Both the position numbers and the translations under genes were made by a program. The notes beneath the pieces are model-generated. The model saw only the letters and a program-made list of their open reading frames with translations. It did no database searches and was not told where the DNA came from. Source: Thauera aromatica_A (GTDB taxonomy: Bacteria; Pseudomonadota; Gammaproteobacteria; Burkholderiales; Rhodocyclaceae). From it: a DNA stretch of 64,000 nucleotides. Below are positions 43,550 through 52,778 of this stretch, in pieces. The first letter of the stretch is position 1. Each line of letters begins with the position of its first letter. The stretch lies in the NCBI RefSeq assembly GCF_023093595.1, contig NZ_JALLIK010000108.1, forward strand, positions 1 through 64,000, written 5' to 3'.

Positions 43550-44482
43550 TCAGACCACCGCCTCTTCCTTCTCCTTTTTCGGCTTCACGAACTGCTCGCG
43601 CGACACTCCCAGCCACATCACCAGCGGGCTGGCCACGAGCACTGAGGAGTAGATGCCGAAGCAGATGCCGATGGTCAGCGCCAGGGCGAAGTAGTACAGC
43701 GTCTCGCCGCCGAAGATCAGCATCGACAGCACCATGATCTGGGTGCTGCCGTGGGTGATCACGGTACGCGAGATCGTGCTCGTGATCGCGTGATCGAGCA
43801 CGGCCGGGGTGTCCATGGCGCGCTTCTTGCGGAACGTCTCGCGCACGCGATCGAACACCACCACCGATTCGTTCACCGAGTAGCCCAGCACCGCCAGCAC
43901 CGCGGCCAGCACCGGCAGCGAGAACTCCCACTGGAAGAACGCGAAAAAGCCCAGGATGATGATCACGTCGTGGAGGTTGGCGATGATCGCCGACACCGCG
44001 AAGCGCCATTCGAAGCGCAGCGCGAGATAGATCACGATGCCCAGGATCACCAGCAGAAGGGCCATCGCCCCGTCGGTGGCGAGCTCCTTGCCTACCTGCG
44101 GGCCGACGAACTCGACCCGGCGCAGTTCCGGTGCGCTCCCCGCCACCGATTTCAGCGTCGCCATGACGGTTTCCGACACCCGCGAAGTGTCCAGATCGTC
44201 GCGGTTGGGCAGGCGGATCAGCAGATCGCGGGCGCTGCCGAAGTTCTGCACCTGGGCGTCGGGATAGCCGCTGGCGGCGAGCGCCTCGCGGATCGGCTCG
44301 AGCCGGGGCGCTTCGGCGTAACTGACCTCGACCAGGGTGCCGCCGGTGAACTCCACCGACAGGTGCAGGCCGCGGGTGCTGAGGAAGAACACCGCGAGCA
44401 CGAAGGTGAGCAACGAGATGACGTTGAACACCAGCGCGTGGCGCATGAACGGGATGTCTTTCTTGATGCGGAAGAATTCCAT
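43550..44482 (-). CDS. secF: Sec translocon accessory subunit SecF
   Basis: With SecD uses the proton gradient to pull preproteins across the membrane. The 310-residue protein has six predicted membrane helices, a periplasmic P1-like domain (VEFTGGTLVEVSYA through VEFVGPQVGKELA), and the RND-type helices with LRFEWRFAVSAIIANLHDVI and YSVNESVVVFDRVRE. It is 24 bases after secD and is followed by a terminator. Confidence 0.97.
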   Translation of the reverse strand: MEFFRIKKDIPFMRHALVFNVISLLTFVLAVFFLSTRGLHLSVEFTGGTLVEVSYAEAPRLEPIREALAASGYPDAQVQNFGSARDLLIRLPNRDDLDTSRVSETVMATLKSVAGSAPELRRVEFVGPQVGKELATDGAMALLLVILGIVIYLALRFEWRFAVSAIIANLHDVIIILGFFAFFQWEFSLPVLAAVLAVLGYSVNESVVVFDRVRETFRKKRAMDTPAVLDHAITSTISRTVITHGSTQIMVLSMLIFGGETLYYFALALTIGICFGIYSSVLVASPLVMWLGVSREQFVKPKKEKEEAVV

Positions 44483-44506
44483 GATCCGGTTCCCTGTTTC
44501 GTCCGC

Positions 44507-46387
44507 TCAGCGCTTGGCGGCGGTGTCGGCCGCCGGCTTCCAGACCGTGCCGATCGACAGGCCGTCGATCTTGCGGCGGCGGCCGTAAATGAAGTTGATC
44601 AGCATCCGCGACACCAGGATGGCACTGAACATCGAGGTCAGGATGCCCAGGCAGTGCACCACGGCGAAACCGCGCACCGGGCCGGAGCCGAATACGAGCA
44701 GGGCGATGCCGGCGATCAGGGTGGTGATGTTGGAGTCGAGGATGGTGTCGAAGGCGCGGTCGTAGCCGGCGGCGATCGCTGCCTGCGGGCTGGCGCCGTT
44801 GCGCAGCTCTTCGCGGATGCGCTCGTTGATCAGCACGTTGGCGTCGATCGCCATGCCCAGGGTGAGCGCCATCGCGGCGATCCCGGGCAGGGTCAGGGTG
44901 GCCTGCAGCAGCGACAGCAGCGCCACCAGCAGCAGCAGGTTGGCGGCGAGCGCGACCGACGACACCAGGCCGAACAGCAGGTAGTAGGCGCACATGAACA
45001 CGACGATCGCGAGAAAGCCCCACAGCGTCGAGTGGAAGCCCTTGGTGATGTTCTCCGCGCCCAGGCTGGGGCCGACGGTGCGCTCCTCGATGATCTCCAT
45101 CGGCGCGGCGAGCGAGCCGGCGCGCAGCAGCAGGGCGACGTCGTTGGCTTCGGCGGTGGTCATGCGCCCGGAGATCTGCACCCGGCCGCCGCCGATCTCG
45201 CTGCGGATCACCGGCGCGGTGACGACTTCGCCCTGGCCTTTTTCGATCAGCAGGATCGCCATGCGCTTGCCCACGCTCTCGCGCGTGACGTCGCGGAAGA
45301 TGCGTGCGCCGGCGGCATCGAGCGTCAGATGCACGGCGGGCTCGTTGGTCTGGCCGTCGAAGCCGGGCTGGGCATCGGTGAGGCGGTCGCCGGTGAGCAC
45401 GACCTGCTTCTTGACCAGCAGCGGCGAGCCGCCGCGCTCGGTGTACAGCTCGGTGCCGAAGGGGATGCTGCCGGCCAGGGCCTGCTCGATGGCGCCCGGG
45501 GTGTCGTCGACCATGCGCACTTCGAGGGTGGCGGTGCGGCCGAGGATGTCTTTCGCCTTGGCCACGTCCTGCACGCCGGGTAGCTGCACGACAATCCGTT
45601 CGGCCCCCTGCTGCTGGATCACCGGCTCGGCGACGCCGAGCTCGTTGATGCGGTTGTGCAAGGTGGTGATGTTCTGCTTGATCGCGAAATCGCGCATCGT
45701 CTGCTGCGCCTGCGGGGTCAGGGTGGCGATGAGCTTGAGGTCGTCGGCGGCATCGTCGCGCTCGGCGAGCTGGAGGTCGGCGGTGGCGTCCTGGATCGCA
45801 CGGCGGCCGGCTTCGCGCTGGGCGGGGTCGCGGAAGCGGACCACTACGGTGTTGCCTTCGCGGCTGATGCCGGCATGGCGCACGCTCTTGTCGCGCATCA
45901 GGGTGCGCAGGTCGCCGGTGGTGGCGTCCAGGCGCTTGGTCAGTGCCCCCGGCATGTCCACTTCGAGGAGGAAATGCACGCCGCCGCGCAGGTCGAGGCC
46001 GAGGTACATGGGCAGGGCCTGGATCGAGGTGAGCCAGTTCGGTGAAGCCGACAGCAGGTTCAGGGCGACGACGTAGGACGGGTCGGCGGGGTCGGGGTTG
46101 AACGCCTGCTCGATGACGTCCTTGGCGCGCAGCTGGGTTTCGGTGTCGGTGAAGCGCGCGCGTACGCTGCCGGGGTCGGCGAAAATGCCGGTGTGGTCGA
46201 TGCCGGCGGCGCGCAGGGCGTTGCCGATGCGCTCGGTGACCGCGACCGAATCGAGCTTGAGGGTGGCCTTGGCGCTCGATACCTGCACTGCCGGCACTTC
46301 GCCGTAGAAATTGGGCAGGGTATAGATCAGGCCCCAGAGCAGCACGAGGCCGATGAGGATGTTCTTCCAGAGAGGGTAGCGGTTCAT
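44507..46387 (-). CDS. secD: Sec translocon accessory subunit SecD
   Basis: Partner of SecF. The 626-residue protein has an N-terminal helix (YPLWKNILIGLVLLWGLIYTLPNF), the large periplasmic domain with LGLDLRGGVHFLLEVDM near 140, the head region, and five C-terminal helices starting at about 450 with TLGMAIDANVLINERIREELRNG. These are the SecD family motifs. Gene order yajC-secD-secF is standard. Confidence 0.97.
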   Translation of the reverse strand: MNRYPLWKNILIGLVLLWGLIYTLPNFYGEVPAVQVSSAKATLKLDSVAVTERIGNALRAAGIDHTGIFADPGSVRARFTDTETQLRAKDVIEQAFNPDPADPSYVVALNLLSASPNWLTSIQALPMYLGLDLRGGVHFLLEVDMPGALTKRLDATTGDLRTLMRDKSVRHAGISREGNTVVVRFRDPAQREAGRRAIQDATADLQLAERDDAADDLKLIATLTPQAQQTMRDFAIKQNITTLHNRINELGVAEPVIQQQGAERIVVQLPGVQDVAKAKDILGRTATLEVRMVDDTPGAIEQALAGSIPFGTELYTERGGSPLLVKKQVVLTGDRLTDAQPGFDGQTNEPAVHLTLDAAGARIFRDVTRESVGKRMAILLIEKGQGEVVTAPVIRSEIGGGRVQISGRMTTAEANDVALLLRAGSLAAPMEIIEERTVGPSLGAENITKGFHSTLWGFLAIVVFMCAYYLLFGLVSSVALAANLLLLVALLSLLQATLTLPGIAAMALTLGMAIDANVLINERIREELRNGASPQAAIAAGYDRAFDTILDSNITTLIAGIALLVFGSGPVRGFAVVHCLGILTSMFSAILVSRMLINFIYGRRRKIDGLSIGTVWKPAADTAAKR

Positions 46388-46496
46388 CGTCGGCGGGAAA
46401 GTGGAGGAGCGAGGCGGAAAGGCGCAGTGCGGAGGGCGCGGCGCAGGGCGGTGGAACGCACCGGCGGGTGGAGGCCCGCCGGTGTGCCGGCAGGCC

Positions 46497-46823
46497 TTAC
46501 AGCGACTTCAGCGTACCCTTGGGCAGGACGGTGGCGACCGCCTGCTTCTGCACGGCGACCACGGTGCTGGCGGCGATCTCGACGTGCACGAAGCTGTCGC
46601 CGACTTCGGTGACGCGGCCGGCGATGCCGCCGCCGGTGACGACTTCGTCGCCCTTGGCAAGCGCCTCGACCATCGACTTGTGTTCCTTCGCGCGCTTCAT
46701 CTGCGGACGGATCATCAGGAACCACAGCACCACGAACATCAGGATCAGCGGCAGCAGGCCCATCAGGCCGCCACTGGGGTCGGCAGCGCCCGCGGCCTGG
46801 GCGTAGGCATTGGAAATCAGCAC
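46497..46823 (-). CDS. yajC: preprotein translocase subunit YajC
   Basis: A 108-residue protein with one membrane helix (about 20-41, MGLLPLILMFVVLWFLMIRP) followed by the conserved cytoplasmic QMKRAKEHKSMVEALAKGDEVVTGGGIAG segment. It associates with SecDF. Start is a GTG at 46823, giving LISNAYAQ before the helix; GGAG precedes it. Confidence 0.95.
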   Translation of the reverse strand: MLISNAYAQAAGAADPSGGLMGLLPLILMFVVLWFLMIRPQMKRAKEHKSMVEALAKGDEVVTGGGIAGRVTEVGDSFVHVEIAASTVVAVQKQAVATVLPKGTLKSL

Positions 46824-46915
46824 GTTGAAACTCCGGTTGGGCAGAAAAGCGGTGAAGTATAGCAGCAGCCGGGATCGTGCCCGGGATGGGTGAGATGGCG
46901 CGCGCGCCGAACGGT

Positions 46916-48076
46916 TCAGGCGGTGCCGGTGGCGCGCTCGCGGTGAAAGCGCTGCACGTAGTGCGCGAACTCGCCGGCGACGATCGCCGCGCGCAGTTCG
47001 GCAGTGAGCGTCTGGTAGTAGCGCAGGTTGTGGACCGTGTTGAGCATGCTGCCGAGAATCTCGCCGCTGCGGTGCAGGTGGTGGAGGTAGGCGCGGCTGA
47101 AGTGGCGGCAGGTGTAGCAGTCGCACGACGGGTCGAGCGGCCGGGTGTCGGCCTTGTGCACCGCGTTCTTGATCTTGATGTCGCCGTAGCGGGTGAACAG
47201 CCAGCCGTTCCTGGCGTTGCGCGTGGGCATCACGCAGTCGAACAGATCGATGCCGGCGGCCACTCCGGCGACGATGTCCTCGGGCGTGCCCACCCCCATC
47301 AGGTAGCGCGGCTTGCCTTGCGGCAGGCGCGGCGCGGTGTGGGCGAGGATGCGCGCCATGTCTTCCTTCGGCTCGCCCACCGAGAGGCCGCCGATGGCGA
47401 AGCCGTCGAAGCCGATCTCCTCCAGCGCAGCCTGCGACTCGTCGCGCAGATCCTCGTACATGCCGCCCTGGACGATGCCGAACAGGGCGTTCCGTTTCTC
47501 CGGGGCGGCGTCCGGCTTGCCGTCCGCGCTGCCGCCCGGTTTGTTGCTCAGTTTGTCAAACTCGTCGCGCGAGCGCCGCGCCCAGCGCTGCGATAGCTGC
47601 ATCGACTTCGCCGCCTCGTCGCGGGTGGCGGGGTAGGGCGTGCATTCGTCGAAGATCATCACGATGTCCGAGTTCAGCACGTGCTGGATCTGCATCGAAA
47701 TTTCAGGCGTGAGGAACAGTTTCGCGCCGTCGATCGGGCTGGCGAACTTCACTCCTTCCTCGCTGATCTTGCGCAATGCGCCCAGACTGAAGACCTGGAA
47801 GCCGCCCGAGTCGGTGAGGATGGGCTTGTCCCAGGCCATGAAGCGGTGCAGGCCGCCGTGTGCACCGATGATCTCCAGCCCCGGGCGCAGCCACAGGTGG
47901 AAGGTGTTGCCGAGGCAGATCTGCGCGCCGATGTCGGCGAGCATCGCCGGCGTCATCGCCTTCACCGTGCCGTAGGTGCCGACCGGCATGAATACCGGGG
48001 TTTCGACCACGCCGTGGGCGAGCGTCAGGCGACCGCGGCGGGCGCCGCGGTCGGTGGCGAGGAGTTCAAAGTGCAT
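46916..48076 (-). CDS. tgt: tRNA-guanine transglycosylase
   Basis: Exchanges G34 for preQ1 in tRNAs reading NAY codons, first tRNA step of queuosine synthesis. The 386-residue protein has the nucleophile loop and base-binding block ILTDSGGFQVFSLG, the FMPVGTYGTVK start, GGLSVGEPKEDM, the second Asp in DLFDCVMPTRNARNG, and the zinc site CDCYTCRHFSRAYLHHL. It overlaps queA by 11 bases. Confidence 0.97.
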   Translation of the reverse strand: MHFELLATDRGARRGRLTLAHGVVETPVFMPVGTYGTVKAMTPAMLADIGAQICLGNTFHLWLRPGLEIIGAHGGLHRFMAWDKPILTDSGGFQVFSLGALRKISEEGVKFASPIDGAKLFLTPEISMQIQHVLNSDIVMIFDECTPYPATRDEAAKSMQLSQRWARRSRDEFDKLSNKPGGSADGKPDAAPEKRNALFGIVQGGMYEDLRDESQAALEEIGFDGFAIGGLSVGEPKEDMARILAHTAPRLPQGKPRYLMGVGTPEDIVAGVAAGIDLFDCVMPTRNARNGWLFTRYGDIKIKNAVHKADTRPLDPSCDCYTCRHFSRAYLHHLHRSGEILGSMLNTVHNLRYYQTLTAELRAAIVAGEFAHYVQRFHRERATGTA

Positions 48077-49130
48077 CGTCTTCGGTTTCGTTCTTGCGGG
48101 TCAGGAACATCGCGTCGCCGTAGCTGAAGAAGCGGTAGCGGCGGGCGATGGCGTGGGCGTAGGCGCGGCGGATGGCGTCCATGCCGGCGAAGGCCGACAC
48201 CAGCATCAGCAAGGTGGATCTGGGCAGGTGGAAGTTGGTGATCAGCGCATCGACGACCTGGAAGCGGAAGCCGGGGAGGATGAAGATTTCGGTCTCGCTG
48301 CTGCCCGCTTCCAGTGCGCCGTCCTGGGCGGCGGCTTCGAGCGCGCGCATGCTGGTGGTGCCGACCGCGATCACACGTCCGCCGGCGGCGCGGGTGGCGG
48401 CGATCGCGTCCACGGTTTCCTGCGGGATGACGTAGCGTTCGCGGTGCATGCGGTGTTCGCTGAGGTCATCCACCCGCACCGGCTGGAACGTGCCGGCGCC
48501 GACGTGCAGGGTCAGCCAGGCGCAGTTCGCGCCGCGCTCGGCCAGGCGGGAGAGGAGGGCCTCGTCGAAGTGCAGGCCGGCGGTGGGCGCGGCGACCGAG
48601 CCGGGATCGCGCGCGAACACCGTCTGGTAGCGGCTTTCGTCGGCATCCCCGGCGGCGCGCTGGATGTAGGGCGGCAGCGGCAGCTTGCCGTGGCGTTCGA
48701 GGAGGGTGAACAGATTTTCGCCGGCGGGAAAGCGCAGGTGGTAGAACTCGCCGACGCGGCCGAGCACTTCGACGTCGAACGCTTCGGCCAGGCGCAGCCG
48801 GCTGCCGGTCTTCGGCGACTTGCTCGCGCGCACCTGGGCGAGCGCCTCGTGCGGGCCGATCGCGCGCTCGATCAGGACTTCGACCTGGCCGCCGCTGTCC
48901 TTGACGCCGTGCAGGCGGGCATGGATGACGCGGGTGTCGTTGAACACGAGGAGGTCGCCGGGGCGTACCAGCGCGGGCAGATCGGCGATGCTCGCGTCGG
49001 CAAGCAGCGGCTCGGCGCCGGGGGCGGGGGTGACGACCAGCAGGCGGCTGGCGCTGCGCTCGGGCAGCGGCGCCTGGGCGATCAGCTCGGGCGGCAGCAG
49101 GTAGTCGAAATCGTCGAGGGTCAGGGACAT
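48066..49130 (-). CDS. queA: S-adenosylmethionine:tRNA ribosyltransferase-isomerase
   Basis: Converts preQ1 in tRNA to epoxyqueuosine using the ribosyl part of S-adenosylmethionine. The 354-residue protein begins SLTLDDFDYLLPPELIAQAPL and shows RLLVV, LVFNDTRVIHARL, AAPTAGLHFDE and RRYRFFSYGDAMFL near the end. First gene of the queA-tgt-yajC-secDF run; its promoter must share the 110-base gap with the divergent tRNA-Leu gene. An epoxyqueuosine reductase (queG or queH) is not in this window. Confidence 0.97.
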   Translation of the reverse strand: MSLTLDDFDYLLPPELIAQAPLPERSASRLLVVTPAPGAEPLLADASIADLPALVRPGDLLVFNDTRVIHARLHGVKDSGGQVEVLIERAIGPHEALAQVRASKSPKTGSRLRLAEAFDVEVLGRVGEFYHLRFPAGENLFTLLERHGKLPLPPYIQRAAGDADESRYQTVFARDPGSVAAPTAGLHFDEALLSRLAERGANCAWLTLHVGAGTFQPVRVDDLSEHRMHRERYVIPQETVDAIAATRAAGGRVIAVGTTSMRALEAAAQDGALEAGSSETEIFILPGFRFQVVDALITNFHLPRSTLLMLVSAFAGMDAIRRAYAHAIARRYRFFSYGDAMFLTRKNETEDDAL

Positions 49131-49200
49131 TGCGGTGAACGTGAGAATGAAAGGGCGAGCCCTCGGCTCGGTGGGTGGGCAAGAGATCCTTCTCTCGCGC

Positions 49201-49230
49201 TTGCTGCAGCGGCGCTTGTTCGGAGATAAT
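49201..49230 (+). promoter_or_regulatory. promoter of the tRNA-Leu gene
   Basis: TTGCTG (49201-49206), an 18-base spacer and GATAAT (49225-49230) lie 12 bases before the mature tRNA 5' end. Confidence 0.65.
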
Positions 49231-49241
49231 GCGCCTCCCCT

Positions 49242-49326
49242 GCCGGGATGGCGGAATCGGTAGACGCAGCGGATTCAAAATCCGCCGCCGCAAGGTGTAA
49301 GGGTTCGAGTCCCTTTCCCGGCACCA
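49242..49326 (+). tRNA. tRNA-Leu (anticodon CAA)
   Basis: A complete 85-base class II tRNA with encoded CCA. The acceptor strands GCCGGGA and TCCCGGC pair perfectly. The anticodon stem GCGGA/TCCGC encloses the loop TTCAAAA, giving anticodon CAA (reads UUG leucine codons). A long variable arm (GCCGCAAGGTGTAAG region) is typical of tRNA-Leu, and the GGTTCGAGTCC T-arm is intact. Confidence 0.97.
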
Positions 49327-49451
49327 GGGGCTTCGCGTGCGCGCCGGAGCACACGCAGCACGCCACCGCTCCGTATTCCTGCATTCCCGCCCTGGTTTTC
49401 CAGCACGCGCCAGCGTCGGGCCCGCGATTCTGGATCGCCTGCCGCTGAAAA

Positions 49452-50363
49452 TCAAATCGCCTCCGCTTGCCCCCGCTGCGCCGGTGCCGTCGCCGCGTCG
49501 CTGATCGCGCGTACCGCCGGGTGGGTCAGCCTGCGTTCGACCGAGATCGCGTAGTAGGTTTCGATGACGCCGCCGGCGTCCCCCAGATGCACCAGACCCG
49601 CCTGCCGGCACAACTGCTCGCCGACCCGCGCCGCGCTCGGGAAAACGCCCGCCCCGGCCTCGGCGAAGGCGCGCATCAGGGCGCTGTCGTCGAACTCGCC
49701 GACGATGCGCGGATGCAGGTGGGCAGCTTCGATCCAGCGCAGGAGCGGGCCGCGGACGCTGGCTTCGGCACCGGGCAGCAGCAGCGGGGCACCGTCCAGG
49801 CATTCTGGAAAGCCCTTTTTCAGCGTCGCCGCCAGCGCCGGCGTGGCGAAAAAGGCGATCGTCGATTCGCCGAGGGCGTGGCTGTAGCCGCGCACGTCCA
49901 TGTTCTGCGGCAGGGGACGGTCGGCCAGGACGACGTCGAGCTTGTGGATCGCGAGTTCGCCGAGCAGGGTGTCGAACTTGCCTTCCCGGCAGACGATGCG
50001 CATCGGCTCCGGGAGATCCATCGAAGGCGCCAGCAGCAGCCAGGCGATCGCTTTCGGCACCACGTCGGCGACGCCGACGCGAAACGGCACGGCACGCCCG
50101 GTGGCCCGGCTGCGCAGGGCTTCTTCCAGTTCGGTTCCGAGACGGAAGATCTCTTCGGCGTAGTCGAGCACCATGCGCCCGGTTTCGGTCAGTGCCAGGC
50201 CGCGGCCCTGGCGTTTGAACAGATTGACCCCGAGTGCGGTCTCGAGCGTGGTGATCTGCCCCGAAAGCGTCTGGGGGGCGAGCCCGGAACGTTCCGCCGC
50301 GCGCACGATCCCACCGGCGCGGGCGACGATCCAGAAATGGTGGAGCTGCTTGTAGTTCAGCAT
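49452..50363 (-). CDS. nhaR: LysR-family regulator, NhaR-like
   Basis: A 303-residue LysR-type regulator. The N-terminal helix-turn-helix reads LNYKQLHHFWIVARAGGIVRAAERSGLAPQTLSGQITTLE, a close fit to NhaR, which activates sodium/proton antiporter and other stress genes in response to Na+. A periplasmic-binding-like co-inducer domain (90-295) follows. No nhaA antiporter is visible here; instead it is divergent from a ribosome hibernation gene, with a perfect inverted repeat between them that could be its binding site. Confidence 0.85.
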   Translation of the reverse strand: MLNYKQLHHFWIVARAGGIVRAAERSGLAPQTLSGQITTLETALGVNLFKRQGRGLALTETGRMVLDYAEEIFRLGTELEEALRSRATGRAVPFRVGVADVVPKAIAWLLLAPSMDLPEPMRIVCREGKFDTLLGELAIHKLDVVLADRPLPQNMDVRGYSHALGESTIAFFATPALAATLKKGFPECLDGAPLLLPGAEASVRGPLLRWIEAAHLHPRIVGEFDDSALMRAFAEAGAGVFPSAARVGEQLCRQAGLVHLGDAGGVIETYYAISVERRLTHPAVRAISDAATAPAQRGQAEAI

Positions 50364-50410
50364 GGCCTGACCTCGATCGAGCGGGGGAGCGGGAAGTGGC
50401 TTCTGGATGT

Positions 50411-50457
50411 TTCGATAAAACCGGATCGATATTCTGTTGAACCGAGATTTTATCGAA
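50411..50457. promoter_or_regulatory. perfect inverted repeat in the nhaR-hpf divergent region
   Basis: TTCGATAAAA (50411-50420) and TTTTATCGAA (50448-50457) are exact reverse complements with a 27-base spacer, in a locally AT-rich stretch. LysR regulators bind dyad pairs of this sort between divergent genes, so this is a good candidate NhaR-like operator; the wide spacing would suit two half-site regions. Confidence 0.65.
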
Positions 50458-50529
50458 TGGTCTGAGTTTTAACATGCGTCGAGGCGCTGGACCCGACCGT
50501 GATTGCGCGACAACAACAGGAGACTCGAG

Positions 50530-50865
50530 ATGCGTATCGACCTGCAGTGTGACGGTGTGAAGGCGACGCCCGGCCTGCATGACTATGTGAGCCGGCGGAT
50601 GCGCGGCGCGATCGGGCGCTTCCGCGACCACATCCAGTGGGCGCGGGTGAAGGTGGCCGATGGCGACGGTGCGGACAAGCGTTGCGTGGTACAACTGCGG
50701 CTGCGCAACCTGCCGGACGTGGTGTTCGCGATCAAGCAGCTCGATGTGCGCGCCGCGGTCGACGCCGCCGCGGAGCGGGTGTCACGGGTTCTGGCCCAGC
50801 GCCTGCGCCGTCAGCAAAAGCCGGGCCGCGGAGCGTCCGCCCCGGTTGCGGCGCTGCCGGCCTGA
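50530..50865 (+). CDS. hpf: short ribosome hibernation promoting factor (S30AE family)
   Basis: A 111-residue HPF/RaiA-like protein that binds the 30S subunit when growth slows. It has the beta-alpha fold pattern: start MRIDLQCDGVKATPGLHDYVSRRM, basic helices and VFAIKQLDVRAAVDAAAERVSRVLAQ. It lacks the C-terminal dimerisation domain of long HPF, so is the short form. Basic C-terminal tail RRQQKPGR. Its context with a Na+-responsive-type regulator is unusual. Confidence 0.82.
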   Translation: MRIDLQCDGVKATPGLHDYVSRRMRGAIGRFRDHIQWARVKVADGDGADKRCVVQLRLRNLPDVVFAIKQLDVRAAVDAAAERVSRVLAQRLRRQQKPGRGASAPVAALPA

Positions 50866-50918
50866 AGACCGGCTTGCCTCCCCTCAAAACCATTCATCCT
50901 TCCGGAGGAAGATCCGCC

Positions 50919-51584
50919 ATGGAAAACCGCATCACGACAATGCGCCGCGCCGAAGCTTCGGTGCTATCGACCAACAAGGTCATCCGCAACACCTACCTGC
51001 TGCTCTCGCTGACGCTGGCCTTCTCGGCGCTCACCGCCGGGCTGTCGGTGGCGATGGGCCTGCCCCACCCGGGTCTGATCCTGACCCTGGTGGGCTACTT
51101 CGGCCTGCTGTTCCTGACCACCAAGTTCCGCAACAGCGGGCTGGGCATTGTGTTCGTGTTCGCGCTCACCGGCTTCATGGGCTTCACGCTCGGCCCGATC
51201 ATCTCCGCCTACCTGTCGCTGCCCAACGGCGGCAGCATCGTGATGCAGGCGATGGCCGGCACGGCGGCGATCTTCCTCGGACTGTCGGCCTACGCGGTGA
51301 CCACCAGGAAGGATTTTTCCTTCATGGGCGGGTTCCTGATGGTCGGCATCCTGGTGGCCTTCCTGGCCGGCCTGGGCGCGGTGTTCTTCTCGATCCCGGC
51401 GCTGTCGCTGACCGTATCGGCCGCCTTCGTGCTGCTGATGTCGGGCCTGATCCTGTATGAAACGAGCAACATCATCCACGGCGGCGAAACCAACTACGTG
51501 ATGGCCACGGTGACCTTGTTCGTGTCGATCTTCAACCTCTTCACCAGCCTGCTGCACCTGCTCGGCTTCGCCAGCAACGACTGA
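50919..51584 (+). CDS. Bax inhibitor-1 family membrane protein
   Basis: A 221-residue BI-1/YccA-type protein with seven predicted membrane helices. The first part VIRNTYLLLSLTLAFSALTAG and the YETSNIIHGGE-containing C-terminal region (ISIF-type GLILYETSN) are family hallmarks. Related bacterial proteins (YccA) bind FtsH and inhibit its membrane protease action; others are pH-gated Ca2+ leak channels. The two Asp/Glu residues of the channel site are not certain in this copy. Strong ribosome binding site GGAGGAAG before the ATG. Confidence 0.88.
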   Translation: MENRITTMRRAEASVLSTNKVIRNTYLLLSLTLAFSALTAGLSVAMGLPHPGLILTLVGYFGLLFLTTKFRNSGLGIVFVFALTGFMGFTLGPIISAYLSLPNGGSIVMQAMAGTAAIFLGLSAYAVTTRKDFSFMGGFLMVGILVAFLAGLGAVFFSIPALSLTVSAAFVLLMSGLILYETSNIIHGGETNYVMATVTLFVSIFNLFTSLLHLLGFASND

Positions 51585-51717
51585 TCCGCTGCGCCCCTGC
51601 CGGCGCGCTGCGGGATGAGCGGGGCGATCGCCAGAGGGCGGTCGCCCCGCGTCGTCTGGCGAAGTGCCGCGTGTGGCAGTGCAGCGTGGACAGGCTACGC
51701 CGCCGTCCGCCTGGCGT

Positions 51718-51723
51718 TACAAT
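51718..51723 (+). promoter_or_regulatory. candidate -10 box for accA
   Basis: TACAAT 30 bases before the accA ATG. Confidence 0.45.
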
Positions 51724-51752
51724 GGCGCACATTTTTGACTGGGAACGGCTGG

Positions 51753-52718
<966 letters not shown>

Positions 52719-52778
52719 GCGGCGCTGCCGCCGCTCAGGCGGCGGTGTTCCGCGGCATCGCGGCCGGGCACCAGAAGC

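Noticed and set aside
49131..49241. preQ1 riboswitch upstream of queA
   Set aside because: No preQ1-aptamer-like pseudoknot sequence was seen in the gap, and queA acts after preQ1 is used by Tgt.
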